Part shown: in pieces, positions 1-7,886 of the stretch
How positions within the stretch are numbered: the first letter of the stretch is position 1
How the letters are laid out: every line of letters begins with the position of its first letter
Source of the DNA: Nodosilinea sp. PGN35
GTDB lineage: Bacteria > Cyanobacteriota > Cyanobacteriia > Phormidesmidales > Phormidesmidaceae
Assembly: GCF_029109325.1 (NCBI RefSeq)
Contig: NZ_JAQKQJ010000010.1
Span: 62,001-126,000 of the forward strand
Length of the DNA stretch: 64,000 nucleotides
Direction: 5' to 3'
Notes under the pieces: model-generated
What the model was told of the DNA's origin: nothing
Seen by the model: the letters and a program-made list of their open reading frames with translations, nothing else
Database searches by the model: none
Program-made: the position numbers and the translations under genes

Positions 1-288
1 TGTCCTGTCGCGAGCGTCACAGGTAACGCTGGCATCGGGATAGGTGTAGTTTTGGGCTTCAGCAATCTTGACCTTGATGTCAGAGTTGCCGGTGATACAG
101 TCGCTGCCCTCTAGATGGGTGTCAAACAGGGTGGTTAGCCGAATGGCAATGCGACCATGATTCACACTGCCACCGCTCATGGCATAGACTTCACCGTCGA
201 TATACTCATACTTTTCTGGCCGGGTTTCTTCCCAAACCAGATATTGCTCGGGGGTGAGGCGAGGCGCGTTGTCGTTGACGGCAATCAT
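1..288 (-). CDS. Uma2-family (DUF820) protein, partial
   Basis: The reading frame begins with ATG at 288 and runs off the left edge of the window, leaving 96 residues. It starts MIAVNDNAPRLTPEQYLVWE and continues with EYIDGEVYAMSGGSVNH, the N-terminal pattern of the Uma2 family, which has a PD-(D/E)XK nuclease-like fold and is highly amplified in cyanobacteria. The family's cellular role is not firmly established. The C-terminal part with the rest of the putative active site lies outside the window, so activity cannot be judged. A second, complete family member is at 48651-49223. Confidence 0.85.
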   Translation of the reverse strand, partial: MIAVNDNAPRLTPEQYLVWEETRPEKYEYIDGEVYAMSGGSVNHGRIAIRLTTLFDTHLEGSDCITGNSDIKVKIAEAQNYTYPDASVTCDARDRT

Positions 289-371
289 ACAGCTAGGCCA
301 GGAAACGCCTGAAAGACTCAAAACAGAACCAGCAGTCCAATTGAACAGTCCACCCTGATTCTAACAATCAC

Positions 372-431
372 CACCTCCCACCCCTTACTCCCCACCCCCG
401 ACTCCCCACCCCCGACTCCCCACTCCCCACT
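372..431. repeat. C-rich short tandem repeat (CCCCACTCCC type)
   Basis: Tandem copies of a roughly 10-base C-rich unit (variants of CCCCACTCCC) fill the gap between the Uma2 gene and the end of the dioxygenase gene. The same low-complexity unit, or its G-rich complement, recurs near 3470-3500, 6801-6829, 22424-22499, 39520-39660, 41091-41145, 52670-52795 and 54834-54870. All but the MetX copy (29460-29530) lie between genes. Confidence 0.75.
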
Positions 432-1417
432 CAAATCACCGCCTGCCTCAACTCCGGAAACACCTTCCCCACCTTGCCCAGCACATAGTCGCCGTAGGTG
501 CCCTCAAACAGCCGCAGGCTGGCCCCGTCCCAGCGCTCGTGCCAGTCATCCTCTTGGGCACCCACCAGGGAGGCAATGGGCTCCACTCGGGCGGCAAAGT
601 TTGGGTCAAAGAAAAAGGGAAACGAGAGGCGATCGCGCCCTGAGGTATTCTTCACCCGGTGGGGAGTCGAGCGGTAGAGGCCGCCCGTGATGCGATCGAG
701 CATGTCGCCAATGTTGCAGACAAAGCTATTGACAACCGGCGGTGCCTCGATCCACCGCCCCTGGGATTTCACCTGCAAGCCCCCCAAATCATCCTGCTTA
801 AGAATGGTGAGCAGGCCATAGTCGGTGTGCTCCCCCACCCCCCACTGGTCGCTGGGGGCCTCGGCGGCGGGGTAGTTGAAAATGCGAAACAAAACCAGCG
901 GGTCATGGGTGTAGCGCCGGTCAAAATAGTTGGCCTCCAGGCCTAGGCTGAGGGCGATGCCCCGCATCACGGCGTGGCTTAGGGCCGTCATCGCCGCCAG
1001 GTAGTCCAGCACCGTCGGTTGCAGCTCAGGAATGGTGTCAGGAAACAGGTTGCGTCCGTGCAGCGGAGTGCCCGCCCGCACCAGAGGGTGGTTGTCCCCC
1101 AGCTCGGCCCCCAGGTAGAGGCCCTCCTTCAGGTCGGGCTGGCCCGAGGTCAGCTCGCCCCCCACCGGAAAGTAGCCCCTCCAGGCGCGCCCCCCTTGCG
1201 CCATGGCAATGGATAGCTTGGTCTCCAAGGGCTGGGCAAAAAATTCGCGGCTCAGGGTTTCGAGCTGCTGCTGCAACCCCTGGTCTACGCCGTGGCCCGT
1301 AATGTAAAAAAAGCCGTGCTGGCGACAGGCCTGTCCCAGTTGTTCGGCCACCGCTGTCGTATTCTTGGCCTCAGCGAGCAGTGGCGCAATATCGATTACA
1401 GGGATGGTCTGGGGCAT
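431..1417 (-). CDS. 2-oxoglutarate/Fe(II) oxygenase, isopenicillin N synthase-like family
   Basis: This 328-residue protein is a non-heme iron dioxygenase of the plant/IPNS type. The N-terminal DIOX_N-like part (about 1-130, beginning [13 protein letters not shown]) precedes the 2OG-Fe(II) core. The iron ligands are visible as H197 and D199 (GEHTDYG) and H253 (STPHRV). R263 in RDRLSFPFF is the usual 2-oxoglutarate-binding Arg of an RxS motif. Length matches the family. Members oxidise small molecules, and the substrate cannot be told from sequence. The gene stands alone; the 690 bases upstream lead to the phycocyanin promoter on the other strand, so a link to sulfur or pigment metabolism is only positional. 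Confidence 0.85.
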   Translation of the reverse strand: MPQTIPVIDIAPLLAEAKNTTAVAEQLGQACRQHGFFYITGHGVDQGLQQQLETLSREFFAQPLETKLSIAMAQGGRAWRGYFPVGGELTSGQPDLKEGLYLGAELGDNHPLVRAGTPLHGRNLFPDTIPELQPTVLDYLAAMTALSHAVMRGIALSLGLEANYFDRRYTHDPLVLFRIFNYPAAEAPSDQWGVGEHTDYGLLTILKQDDLGGLQVKSQGRWIEAPPVVNSFVCNIGDMLDRITGGLYRSTPHRVKNTSGRDRLSFPFFFDPNFAARVEPIASLVGAQEDDWHERWDGASLRLFEGTYGDYVLGKVGKVFPELRQAVI

Positions 1418-1487
1418 GGTGGATCCTTTTGGCGGCTTAAGTTAATTGGGAAGGGGTGGGGGTAGGGGGTGGCGGTCTCGACCTGCC

Positions 1488-1508
1488 GTAGGGTGGGCAC
1501 CGCCCACC
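1488..1508. repeat. GGTGGGCACCGCCCACC palindrome
   Basis: Short palindromic element GGTGGGCACCGCCCACC preceded by GTAG. Matching copies occur at 17115-17135 and 54947-54967, and a variant at 58314-58331. All are between genes, as expected for REP-like dispersed elements. Confidence 0.7.
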
Positions 1509-1686
1509 GGCCTTAGCGCAGTGACATTCGCCGTGGGATGGGTCATTGTCCGGTGCCCATGGGCGGCGCGTTGGACTTTGTCACAACACCTTCTATAGCA
1601 TCGGCTTGTTGGGGCTGCCTAATATTCTGACGCCTAATATAGGAATATTTTTTACCTGGTGCTTGCGATCGCACCAGAGCAAAAAT

Positions 1687-1875
1687 GTAGCTACAGAAAC
1701 AATTGTTGCAAAGCCTTACAATGAAACTCAGAAATGGAAGTTAAAGGCCAATTAAATTGTTGTCACAAAAACAATTAAGCCAAATTTTTGAACGTTTTTT
1801 GTAGCTCCAAAAACAATTGCTATTCCTAAATTTTTCGTAACAAAATAGGATCTTAATTTGCTATATAAGTAAATC
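1687..1875 (+). promoter_or_regulatory. cpcBA upstream region with repeated GTAGCTNCANAAACAATTG motif
   Basis: The 690 bases between the dioxygenase gene and cpcB hold no convincing gene and become AT-rich from about 1600. Two near-identical 19-base motifs, GTAGCTNCANAAACAATTG, sit at 1687-1705 and 1801-1819. A related AACAATT copy lies near 1761-1777. Just downstream, TATATAAG at about 1862-1869 could be a -10 element, giving a leader of roughly 230 bases. Inside the leader a short inverted repeat GTCTGA/TCAGAC lies near 1945-1966. The spaced copies look like binding sites for one regulator; given the sulfur-poor product, a sulfur-status regulator is plausible. The promoter assignment is inference. 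Confidence 0.45.
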
Positions 1876-2108
1876 AAGGTTGATGCGGAGAGCTTTTCTT
1901 GCCAAACGTTGGCGGGTATTGGCTACGCTCACTCCACAGTTTTGTCTGACCGTCTTTGCTCAGACTTCGCTAAATTTGTGGATCGGATTGGGCATTAAAC
2001 CCGTGCCTGATTTTTGTGCGCTCTGCGATGTCAGAAAGCTGTGTTTATGAGCCTGCATCAACCGCTGTACCGAATAGTAATGACATTAGTCTTTAGGAGA
2101 CCCAAGTT

Positions 2109-2630
2109 ATGGCCTTTGATGCTTTTTCTAAGGTGGTTTCTCAAGCTGATAGCCGGGGTGCTTACCTTAGTGATGACCAGGTAGATGCGTTGATCAACCT
2201 GGTCAGAGACGGCAACAAGCGCATTGATGCGGTTAACCGCATTACCAGCAATTCATCGGCGATCGTGGCCAGCGCTGCCCGCGATCTATTTGCCGAGCAG
2301 CCACAGCTGACAGCCCCCGGCGGCAATGCCTACACCAACCGGCGCGCTGCCGCCTGCCTGCGCGATCTAGAAATTATTCTGCGCTACGTCACCTACGCCA
2401 TTTTTGCCGGGGATGCCAGTGTTCTAGAGGATCGCGCCCTGAACGGCCTGCGCGAAACCTACGTGGCGCTGGGTACCCCTGGGGCTTCGGTCGCTGCTGG
2501 CATTGAGAAGCTTAAAGAAGCTTCCATTCGGGTTGTGAGCGACACCGCCAATATCACCCAGGGCGATTGCAGCTCTCTGATTTCTGAGCTGTCTAGCTAT
2601 TTTGACCGAGCCGCGGCAGCAGTGGCCTAG
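2109..2630 (+). CDS. cpcB: Phycocyanin beta subunit, sulfur-depleted form
   Basis: This 173-residue phycobilisome rod protein binds two bilins. The chromophore cysteines are kept: C83 (AAACLRDLE, canonical Cys82) and C154 (GDCSS, canonical Cys153). The sequence from [13 protein letters not shown] to [12 protein letters not shown] is full-length and clearly CpcB. The initiator is the only Met, and canonical Cys109 is Ala110 (EDRALNG). Positions usually held by Met are replaced: [21 protein letters not shown]. This is the pattern known from the sulfur-starvation phycocyanin (cpc3) of Calothrix. An AGGAG site precedes the ATG by nine bases. cpcA follows 63 bases later; no rod-linker or lyase gene is present, so this copy is probably not the main phycocyanin operon. 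Confidence 0.95.
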   Translation: MAFDAFSKVVSQADSRGAYLSDDQVDALINLVRDGNKRIDAVNRITSNSSAIVASAARDLFAEQPQLTAPGGNAYTNRRAAACLRDLEIILRYVTYAIFAGDASVLEDRALNGLRETYVALGTPGASVAAGIEKLKEASIRVVSDTANITQGDCSSLISELSSYFDRAAAAVA

Positions 2631-2693
2631 GTTTTGGCTGTTTCCACACTCTTTACTACCCTTTACTCATCTACGTTTGAGGTAATCTTTCCA

Positions 2694-3185
2694 ATGTCAA
2701 AAACACCCTTAACCGAAGCCATCAACACTGCCGACTCCCAGGGGCGGTTCTTGAGCAGCGCTGAGTTTCAGGTGGCCTTTGGTCGCTTTCGCCAGGCTGA
2801 AAACACTCTGGCGGCGGCTAAAACCCTGTCCAGCAAAGCCGATAGCCTGGCTCAAGGGGCCGCCAATGCGGTCTACCAAAAGTTTCCCTACACCAACCAG
2901 CTCCAGGGGCCAAACTACGCTGCTGACGATCGCGGTAAAGCCAAGTGCGTGCGCGACATTGGCTACTATCTGCGGATCATCACCTACGGGTTAATTGTGG
3001 GCGGCACCGGCCCCATTGACGACTACCTGGTCGCGGGTCTAGCTGAGATCAATAGCGCCTTCGAACTGTCCCCCAGTTGGTACATCGAAGCGTTGAAGTA
3101 CATCAAAGCCAACCACGGTCTCAGCGGTGACCCGGCGGTCGAGGTCAATACCTACATTGACTATGTGATCAACGCCCTCAGCTAG
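2694..3185 (+). CDS. cpcA: Phycocyanin alpha subunit, sulfur-depleted form
   Basis: Starting at ATG 2694 gives 163 residues, the normal CpcA length; an upstream extension to 2634 is rejected because it lacks family similarity. The bilin-binding cysteine is C85 ([14 protein letters not shown]). The C-terminal signature [20 protein letters not shown] is typical CpcA. Apart from the initiator there is no Met, and C85 is the only Cys. The usual YLRM...TYC segment reads YLRIITYGL. It pairs with CpcB in the rod hexamer, replacing sulfur-rich phycocyanin without sacrificing bilin attachment. Transcription probably ends at the hairpin 70 bases downstream. Confidence 0.95.
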   Translation: MSKTPLTEAINTADSQGRFLSSAEFQVAFGRFRQAENTLAAAKTLSSKADSLAQGAANAVYQKFPYTNQLQGPNYAADDRGKAKCVRDIGYYLRIITYGLIVGGTGPIDDYLVAGLAEINSAFELSPSWYIEALKYIKANHGLSGDPAVEVNTYIDYVINALS

Positions 3186-3253
3186 GGCACTCCATCGGGC
3201 CGCCGACTCCTAACGGCGGTTCCATTCCTTCTCGGTGAAATGCGTCAAATAAC

Positions 3254-3333
3254 CACCTGTGTAGCACACTGGCCCTGGTTGCTGTTTCGTAGGAGGGCAG
3301 CAGCCAGCGTCAGACACTACACAGGTGATTTTT
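3254..3333 (+). terminator. Terminator-like hairpin after cpcA
   Basis: CACCTGTGTAG at 3254-3264 pairs perfectly with CTACACAGGTG at 3317-3327, followed by ATTTTT. The enclosed 52 bases can form a second stem (GGTTGCTG with CAGCAGCC). Position about 70 bases after the cpcA stop suits rho-independent termination of a two-gene operon. Confidence 0.65.
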
Positions 3334-3411
3334 ATGGGCAGAAAATAAACTGCGATGGCAAAACAATAGGGTAGGGGGTTTGTGCAGATAGTGGGAGGGT
3401 GTGATGACGAA

Positions 3412-3437
3412 GTTTTGAGTTTTGAGTTTTGAATTCT
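3412..3437. repeat. AGTTTTGAGTTTTGAA dispersed repeat
   Basis: A run of AGTTTTGAGTTTTGAG-like units between genes, continuing into C-rich ACTCCCC repeats up to 3500. The same family, often as an inverted pair, occurs at 8436-8510, 16319-16400, 23111-23192, 28617-28707, 39541-39612 and 41151-41230. Confidence 0.7.
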
Positions 3438-3495
3438 CCACTACCCCTATCACTACGCCATCACACCCCACCCCTCACTCCCCACACCCCACCCC

Positions 3496-4035
3496 TCACC
3501 CAATCCCCAACGCCGCCTTAATCGCTCCCAACTCCCGACTGCGCCGCAGCCAGCGCAGCCAGCGCAGCCACTGCCGACCGGGGGCATCGAAGCAGGTAAA
3601 AATGTCGCCGTAGGCGATGCTGGTTTTTTGGTGGTGGAGCCAGTGCTGTTCGGGGGTGACAATGCCAATGAGCTCTAGCCCCTGCCGGAGCCAGGCCGGG
3701 GTTTGCCAGCCGAGGGCGGTGGTGTGTCGCCACCACACGTGGGCCTGGCCCAGGCTCAGCCCCAGGGCTACTCCCCAGGGCGAAATGGGCAGCAGCAGCA
3801 GCCCCAACCCAATGTAAGGAATGGCTCCCAGGAGGCCATCGAGCAGCACGTTAGCGGTGGGGCTGAGCACGGCGTAGTGGCGAAAGGTTTGCTGCCCGGC
3901 GTGGTGAGTGCTGAGGTGCAGCTTGCCGAAGACGTGTTCGGGGATGTGGTAGCAGAAGGTGGAGAGGAAATCGCCGAAAAACAGAATGGCCACGGCTGCG
4001 GTGAGAAGGGTCATATCAGATGCCAGCTCCGTCAA
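3496..4035 (-). CDS. Membrane fatty-acid hydroxylase/desaturase superfamily protein
   Basis: This 179-residue membrane protein carries the histidine clusters of the fatty acid hydroxylase (sterol desaturase) superfamily, which bind a di-iron centre: HIPEHVFGKLHLSTHHAG near the N-terminus, HVWWRH in the middle and EQHWLHH near residue 130. Hydrophobic stretches at about 9-28 and 65-100 would place it in a membrane. The substrate could be a fatty acid, sterol-like lipid or carotenoid and cannot be fixed. The first ATG (4035) overlaps the end of the acetyltransferase gene by 20 bases; an ATG at 4014 would remove the overlap. Same-strand overlap suggests co-transcription with the acetyltransferase. 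The tail (RQWLRWLRWLRRSR) is unusually Arg/Trp-rich. Confidence 0.75.
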   Translation of the reverse strand: MTELASDMTLLTAAVAILFFGDFLSTFCYHIPEHVFGKLHLSTHHAGQQTFRHYAVLSPTANVLLDGLLGAIPYIGLGLLLLPISPWGVALGLSLGQAHVWWRHTTALGWQTPAWLRQGLELIGIVTPEQHWLHHQKTSIAYGDIFTCFDAPGRQWLRWLRWLRRSRELGAIKAALGIG

Positions 4036-4795
4036 AGAACGCTTCGATCAGGTCGTTGGACTGAGCCAGGGGTAGGGTTGTAGCGGGATCTGCGGTTCGC
4101 AGAGTCGCTAGCTGAGCTTCTAGAGACTGAAGCCGGACAAACAGCGATCGCAGCACCTGAGCCTCCAGGTCGGGCTGCCAGTCGGCGGGGGTGGGGGAGG
4201 CCGAGACAATTGGTCCCAGGTTGCGCCCCGGCACCCCCACCACGGCGGCGGCACTGGGGGCACTGCGCAGGACGATCGCCCCCGCCCCAATGCGGGCATA
4301 GTCGCCGATGTGGATGTTGCCCAGCACCTTGGCCCCCGGCCCCACCACCACCCCCTGGCCCAGGGTGGGGTGGCGCTTGCCCCGCTCTTTGCCGGTGCCG
4401 CCCAGGGTCACCTCCTGGTGGATGACGCTGCCCTGGCCGACGATCGCCGTCTCGCCAATCACCACGCCATAGCCGTGGCGAATTACCACCCCAGCGCCAA
4501 TCTGGGCACCGGGGTGGATTTCGGTGCCGGTGACAAAGCGCCCCAGGTGAGACAGCAGGCGCGGCACCAGGGGAACCTGCCGCTGGTGTAGGGTGTGGGC
4601 CACCCGGTGAAGGCCGAGGGCCAGCCAGCCGGGGGCAAACAGGGCCGCCCGCGATCGCTCTGGCGGGCTAGCACTGGGGTCATCTGGATCGGGCCACCAT
4701 GGCCCAGGAGAATGTGAGTTGCTGGGGACAGGGGAACGATCAGATGCAATCCCACAGTCAGGGGCGGGGCGGTAAGACTCGGGGGAATTCGCCAT
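4016..4795 (-). CDS. Serine O-acetyltransferase, short SrpH/EpsC-like form
   Basis: Serine acetyltransferase makes O-acetylserine from serine and acetyl-CoA, the committed step to cysteine. The hexapeptide-repeat core runs from about residue 85 to 190 and includes TEIHPGAQIGAG, RHGYGVVIGETA and LGGTGKERGKRHP, the catalytic His loop and acetyl-CoA loop of CysE proteins. The long N-terminal helical domain of enterobacterial CysE is absent, as in SrpH of the sulfur-regulated Synechococcus plasmid pANL. The ATG at 4795 (259 residues) is preferred; a longer frame to 4927 would overlap the divergent exporter gene. The chosen protein contains one Met (the initiator) and one Cys. The partner enzyme, cysteine synthase, is at 26125. 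Confidence 0.85.
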   Translation of the reverse strand: MANSPESYRPAPDCGIASDRSPVPSNSHSPGPWWPDPDDPSASPPERSRAALFAPGWLALGLHRVAHTLHQRQVPLVPRLLSHLGRFVTGTEIHPGAQIGAGVVIRHGYGVVIGETAIVGQGSVIHQEVTLGGTGKERGKRHPTLGQGVVVGPGAKVLGNIHIGDYARIGAGAIVLRSAPSAAAVVGVPGRNLGPIVSASPTPADWQPDLEAQVLRSLFVRLQSLEAQLATLRTADPATTLPLAQSNDLIEAFFDGAGI

Positions 4796-4906
4796 GGGGG
4801 TTGGGGGGCAAGGGCCGTAGCGACAGAGCAACGCAGTCAGCAGAAGGCGCAGGACGAACAGAGGCCTTGAATTCAAGAACAATTTTGTTTGTAATGAGAT
4901 TGTGTC
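4796..4906. promoter_or_regulatory. Divergent promoter region, acetyltransferase/TSUP exporter
   Basis: These 111 bases separate two divergent sulfur genes and must hold both promoters if the acetyltransferase starts at 4795. They contain AAGAACAATTTTGTTTG near 4877-4893, whose AACAATT core recalls the repeated motif upstream of cpcB. No clear -10/-35 pair could be assigned. Confidence 0.3.
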
Positions 4907-5773
4907 ATGTTTTTCTCTAAAATACACCGAAAAACCGGTAGGATTTTAGGGGTATACCTTGTTACTGGAGCAGTGATGGTGTTAGCTACGGCTTTGGCAT
5001 CGGGTATTGGCAATCTGGGCCTGTCGGCCTGGGTACTGCTGGTGCTGGCCGGAGTCTTTTTTTTCACCAGTGCGGTCAGCATGGTAACCGGCAGCACCTC
5101 GCTGATCACGGTGCCCGTGCTGATGCAAGCGGGGGTAGAGCCCCATGTGGCGATCGCCACTAACATGGCTGCCCTCACCCTGATGAGCGTGGGGGCCACA
5201 ATCCCCTTTGTGGGTCAGAGCAAGCTGGATCTGCGCCGCGCCCCTGGGCTGATTGCCCTCACCCTGGGGGGTTCAGCTCTGGGGGCGCTGCTGCTGCGGT
5301 GGCTGCCCGACAGCGCCCTGTCGCCCTTCATTGCGGCGTCGATGCTGGTGGTGGTGGGGGTCTCGCTGGGACTGGGCGATCGCGGCCTACAGCCCAGCCC
5401 CAAGCCCCTGTCTCCCCTCTGGAATGTGGCCGGGTACCTGGCCGCCTTTTTTTTGGCCATCTACGGCGGGCTGTTCAGCGGTGGCTACATCACCCTGCTG
5501 ACGGCGTCCTTCGTGGGCTGCTTTGGCCACACCTTCGTGGAGGCGATCGCCACCAGCAAACTGGTCAACATCTTCTCGTCTCTGATTGCCACGGTGATCT
5601 TTTTCTCCCTGGGACTGGTCAACGTCGGCCTCGGGCTGCTGCTGGGGGCGGCCATGTTCCTGGGTGCATTTCTGGGCGGGCGGGTGGTGCTGCGCCTGCC
5701 CAACCGCTGGCTGCGCCGCATCTATGTCGTCACCGTCATTGCCCTGGCCCTAAATCTTCTGCTAAGACCATGA
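4907..5773 (+). CDS. TSUP family (TauE/SafE) sulfite/organosulfur exporter
   Basis: A 288-residue inner-membrane protein with about eight hydrophobic segments in two repeats, the TauE/SafE architecture. The motif AVSMVTGSTSLITVPVLMQ near 64-82 and the paired segment GLFSGGYITLLTASF near 187-201 match the duplicated family signature. TSUP proteins move sulfite, thiosulfate, sulfoacetate and related anions across the cytoplasmic membrane. Divergence from a serine acetyltransferase supports a sulfur role, but direction and substrate are not readable. The gene ends in ATGA, overlapping the next start by four bases, so the HAD protein is translationally coupled. Confidence 0.85.
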   Translation: MFFSKIHRKTGRILGVYLVTGAVMVLATALASGIGNLGLSAWVLLVLAGVFFFTSAVSMVTGSTSLITVPVLMQAGVEPHVAIATNMAALTLMSVGATIPFVGQSKLDLRRAPGLIALTLGGSALGALLLRWLPDSALSPFIAASMLVVVGVSLGLGDRGLQPSPKPLSPLWNVAGYLAAFFLAIYGGLFSGGYITLLTASFVGCFGHTFVEAIATSKLVNIFSSLIATVIFFSLGLVNVGLGLLLGAAMFLGAFLGGRVVLRLPNRWLRRIYVVTVIALALNLLLRP

Positions 5774-6240
5774 TTGAGATCACTGTTCCCGGCTTCCGTC
5801 ACCTACGCTTGGCGCATCTGGTGCTCGACTACAACGGCACCCTGGCCGTCGATGGCCATCTCCTTCCCCAGGTGGGTGAAAAACTGACCGAGCTTTCCCA
5901 TGATTTACATATCCACGTGCTGACTGCCGACACTTTTGGGCTGGCCAAAATCGGACTCGCGGGGCTTCCTCTCAACCTGACCATTGCCCCTCCGGAAGAT
6001 CAGGCCGAAACGAAGCGGGCCTTTGTTAGCGATCTGGGTGCGGAACAGGTAGTTGCCATCGGCAATGGCCGCAACGATGCCCCCATGCTCAAAGCTGCCG
6101 CCCTGGGCATCGCCCTGGTGCAGCCCGAAGGGGGTGCGGTAGAAACCCTGGTGGCCGCCGATATCGTCTCCACCAGCATTCTCGATGCCCTCGATCTGCT
6201 CAGCCACCCAAAGCGAATCATCGCCACCCTGCGGGCCTAG
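5770..6240 (+). CDS. HAD-superfamily hydrolase, soluble P-type-ATPase-like (COG4087-like)
   Basis: This 156-residue protein starts at the ATG overlapping the exporter stop; a frame opening at 5299 is rejected because its upstream part is a shadow of the exporter. HAD motif I reads LVLDYNGTLA, with the nucleophile Asp but Asn at the second position instead of the Asp of phosphatases. Motif IV is GNGRNDAPML. The cap is minimal. The combination resembles COG4087 soluble P-type-ATPase-like domains; catalytic activity is uncertain. It has two Met and no Cys. Coupling to the TSUP exporter suggests a shared task. Confidence 0.75.
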   Translation: MIEITVPGFRHLRLAHLVLDYNGTLAVDGHLLPQVGEKLTELSHDLHIHVLTADTFGLAKIGLAGLPLNLTIAPPEDQAETKRAFVSDLGAEQVVAIGNGRNDAPMLKAAALGIALVQPEGGAVETLVAADIVSTSILDALDLLSHPKRIIATLRA

Positions 6241-6297
6241 GCCCAGCCAGCCCTGCCCTTAACATCTAACGATTTAACCCACCTAACTGATAAAAAA

Positions 6298-6795
6298 ATG
6301 ACTCCCACGCCCGTGCTTGAGCCTGAAACCCAACCCGCCGCCTTAGATACCTCCCTCGCAGCACCAGAGACGCCCAAGTCAACCGGTGCCCTCCTGCGTC
6401 GCCTGTGGGGCGGCACCCTGGTGGTGGTGGGCTACCTGCTCTCCCCCCTCTGCTGGTGGAACGATTTAGTCATTAACCTGCCCCTGGCCCTGGGCTTTGG
6501 CTACCTGGTCAGCCGCCCCTGGCCCGATGCCCTGGTGCCCCTGACCGGCGTGGGCTACTGGCTGACCAACGTGGTCGGCTTTGTGCTGATGCAGCAGGGG
6601 GCCGTCACCGCCCTGCAAAAAGAGGGGGAAGGCTCTAAAACGAACTCTCTCCGCAATGGGTTGATTACGTCTACTGTCTACACCGTGGCGATCGTGGTAC
6701 TGGTGCAGTTCCACATTCTTGAAATGCCCGACTTTCTCAATGGCGACTTGATGGCTACGTTGGATAAGTGGCTGCCGGATTGGTTGATGGGGTAG
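6298..6795 (+). CDS. Conserved membrane protein of unknown function
   Basis: A 165-residue protein with a polar N-terminal 30 residues followed by hydrophobic segments at about 40-75, 81-104 and 121-142. It contains no recognisable catalytic motif. The first segment contains SPLCWWNDLVINLP, and a loop QKEGEGSKTNSLRNG separates the last two segments. It follows the HAD gene by 57 bases on the same strand and may be the third gene of that operon. I do not recognise a family. Confidence 0.6.
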   Translation: MTPTPVLEPETQPAALDTSLAAPETPKSTGALLRRLWGGTLVVVGYLLSPLCWWNDLVINLPLALGFGYLVSRPWPDALVPLTGVGYWLTNVVGFVLMQQGAVTALQKEGEGSKTNSLRNGLITSTVYTVAIVVLVQFHILEMPDFLNGDLMATLDKWLPDWLMG

Positions 6796-6849
6796 AGAGG
6801 TGGGGAGTGGGGAGTGGGGAGTGGGGAGCGTTTTTTTGTGTAGGACATT

Positions 6850-6896
6850 GAAACGTGTGAACGTGGCAACGTGTAAACGTTCACACGTGCGAACGC
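6850..6896. repeat. GTGTGAACGT dispersed repeat
   Basis: Alternating GTGTGAACG and its complement form an imperfect palindrome between two genes, next to a G-rich GGGGAGT tandem at 6801-6829. Related copies are at 19656-19691, 20686-20719, 25606-25636, 31948-31971 and 38373-38395. Confidence 0.65.
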
Positions 6897-6949
6897 TTAA
6901 ATCTTGGAAACCCCTCTCTATCCCCCTCACCCCATGCCCCAACCCACCC

Positions 6950-7618
6950 ATGCCCCACCCCCAACCCCCCACCCCCTACGGTCTACTACTCTCCCTCACC
7001 GCCCTCATCGCCCTCATCGCCCTTGGCCTTTTAGTCGCCGCCCACCCCGCCCTGCCCGCCTGGGATGCGGCTTTTTTGCTGCGGCTGCACCGCTACGCCA
7101 GCCCAGCGCTGAATCGGGGCGTGGCGATCGCCACCGACCTGGGCACCTACTGGGGCGTGATGCCCGCCAGTGGGGGGCTGATTGCTCTGGCCCTGGTGCG
7201 GCGACGCTGGCCCGTGGCGGCCTATCTGACCCTGGTGACGGGGGGCAGCGCGGTGCTGAATCTCAACGCCAAGCTGCTCTGGCACCGGGTGCGACCCGCA
7301 CTGTGGGAGGGCATTCCGCCCCATGCCGACTTCAGCTTTCCCAGTGGCCACGCCACCTACTCGATGACCTTTGTGCTGGCCCTGGTGCTGATCAACTGGG
7401 ACAGCCCCCGACGGCCCTGGCTGATCGGGCTGGGGGGCCTGTTTGCCCTGGCCATTGGCGCGAGTCGGGTGTACCTGGGGGTGCATTTCCCCAGCGATGT
7501 TGTGGGGGGCTGGCTGCTGGCGATCGCCTGGGCGGTGGGCCTGCACCAGGCCATGTTTCGCTGGCTGCCGCTGCGGGTTGCGGCCCAGGCCGACTTGCCA
7601 ACCCCATCGCGGGACTGA
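6950..7618 (+). CDS. PAP2-superfamily phosphatase (membrane)
   Basis: The 222-residue protein contains all three PAP2 phosphatase motifs: KLLWHRVRP (KxxxxxxRP), FPSGHA (PSGH) and SRVYLGVHFPSDVVGG (SRxxxxxHxxxD). Five or six hydrophobic segments place it in a membrane, where such enzymes dephosphorylate phosphatidic acid, undecaprenyl pyrophosphate or similar lipids. ATG 6950 is chosen; the upstream extension to 6800 would be encoded by intergenic repeat DNA. Confidence 0.85.
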   Translation: MPHPQPPTPYGLLLSLTALIALIALGLLVAAHPALPAWDAAFLLRLHRYASPALNRGVAIATDLGTYWGVMPASGGLIALALVRRRWPVAAYLTLVTGGSAVLNLNAKLLWHRVRPALWEGIPPHADFSFPSGHATYSMTFVLALVLINWDSPRRPWLIGLGGLFALAIGASRVYLGVHFPSDVVGGWLLAIAWAVGLHQAMFRWLPLRVAAQADLPTPSRD

Positions 7619-7886
7619 CCTATACTTCACGGCCTGGGCAGAATTGCAGCGGATCACTTCGCCTAAATCTGGTGGCCTACAGAGCGATAGCTATCTCAGT
7701 AGGCTGAGTCAGTGCTTTGCGGCAGGCGGTCAGCATCGCGATCGCGACAGCCCTGCTGAAAAAATTCTTCTCGTCTAGAGCTATTGCAGAAGTCCATTGG
7801 TTTCGGCCAGATCTGCCGTAGGGGCATTGCACGCAATGCCCCTAGAAATGGTGGGCAGCCTAAACTGGCCCTGGCATCACTACTCC
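7619..7886. other. Intergenic region with a TAGGGGC palindrome
   Basis: About 270 bases with no supported gene between the convergent PAP2 and cupin genes. A 26-base perfect-arm palindrome at 7819-7844 (TAGGGGCATTGC and its complement) belongs to the core module seen in the MITE-like elements at 21255, 51671, 51891 and 63743. Confidence 0.6.

Noticed and set aside
1546..1755. Open frame of 69 codons between the dioxygenase gene and cpcB
   Set aside because: Composition changes from GC-rich to AT-rich within it, no motif is present, and the region fits a promoter/leader for cpcB.
2634..2693. N-terminal extension of CpcA from 2634
   Set aside because: CpcA proteins start at the M(S)KTPLTEA motif; the extension begins just after the cpcB stop and lacks family similarity.
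2109..3185. Phycoerythrocyanin (PecB/PecA) as identity of the phycobiliprotein pair
   Set aside because: The alpha subunit's [20 protein letters not shown] block and overall pattern fit CpcA, and no pecE/pecF lyase genes follow.
4796..4927. Longer serine acetyltransferase start at 4927
   Set aside because: It would overlap the divergent TSUP gene and add a non-homologous basic segment; ATG 4795 leaves a normal divergent promoter.
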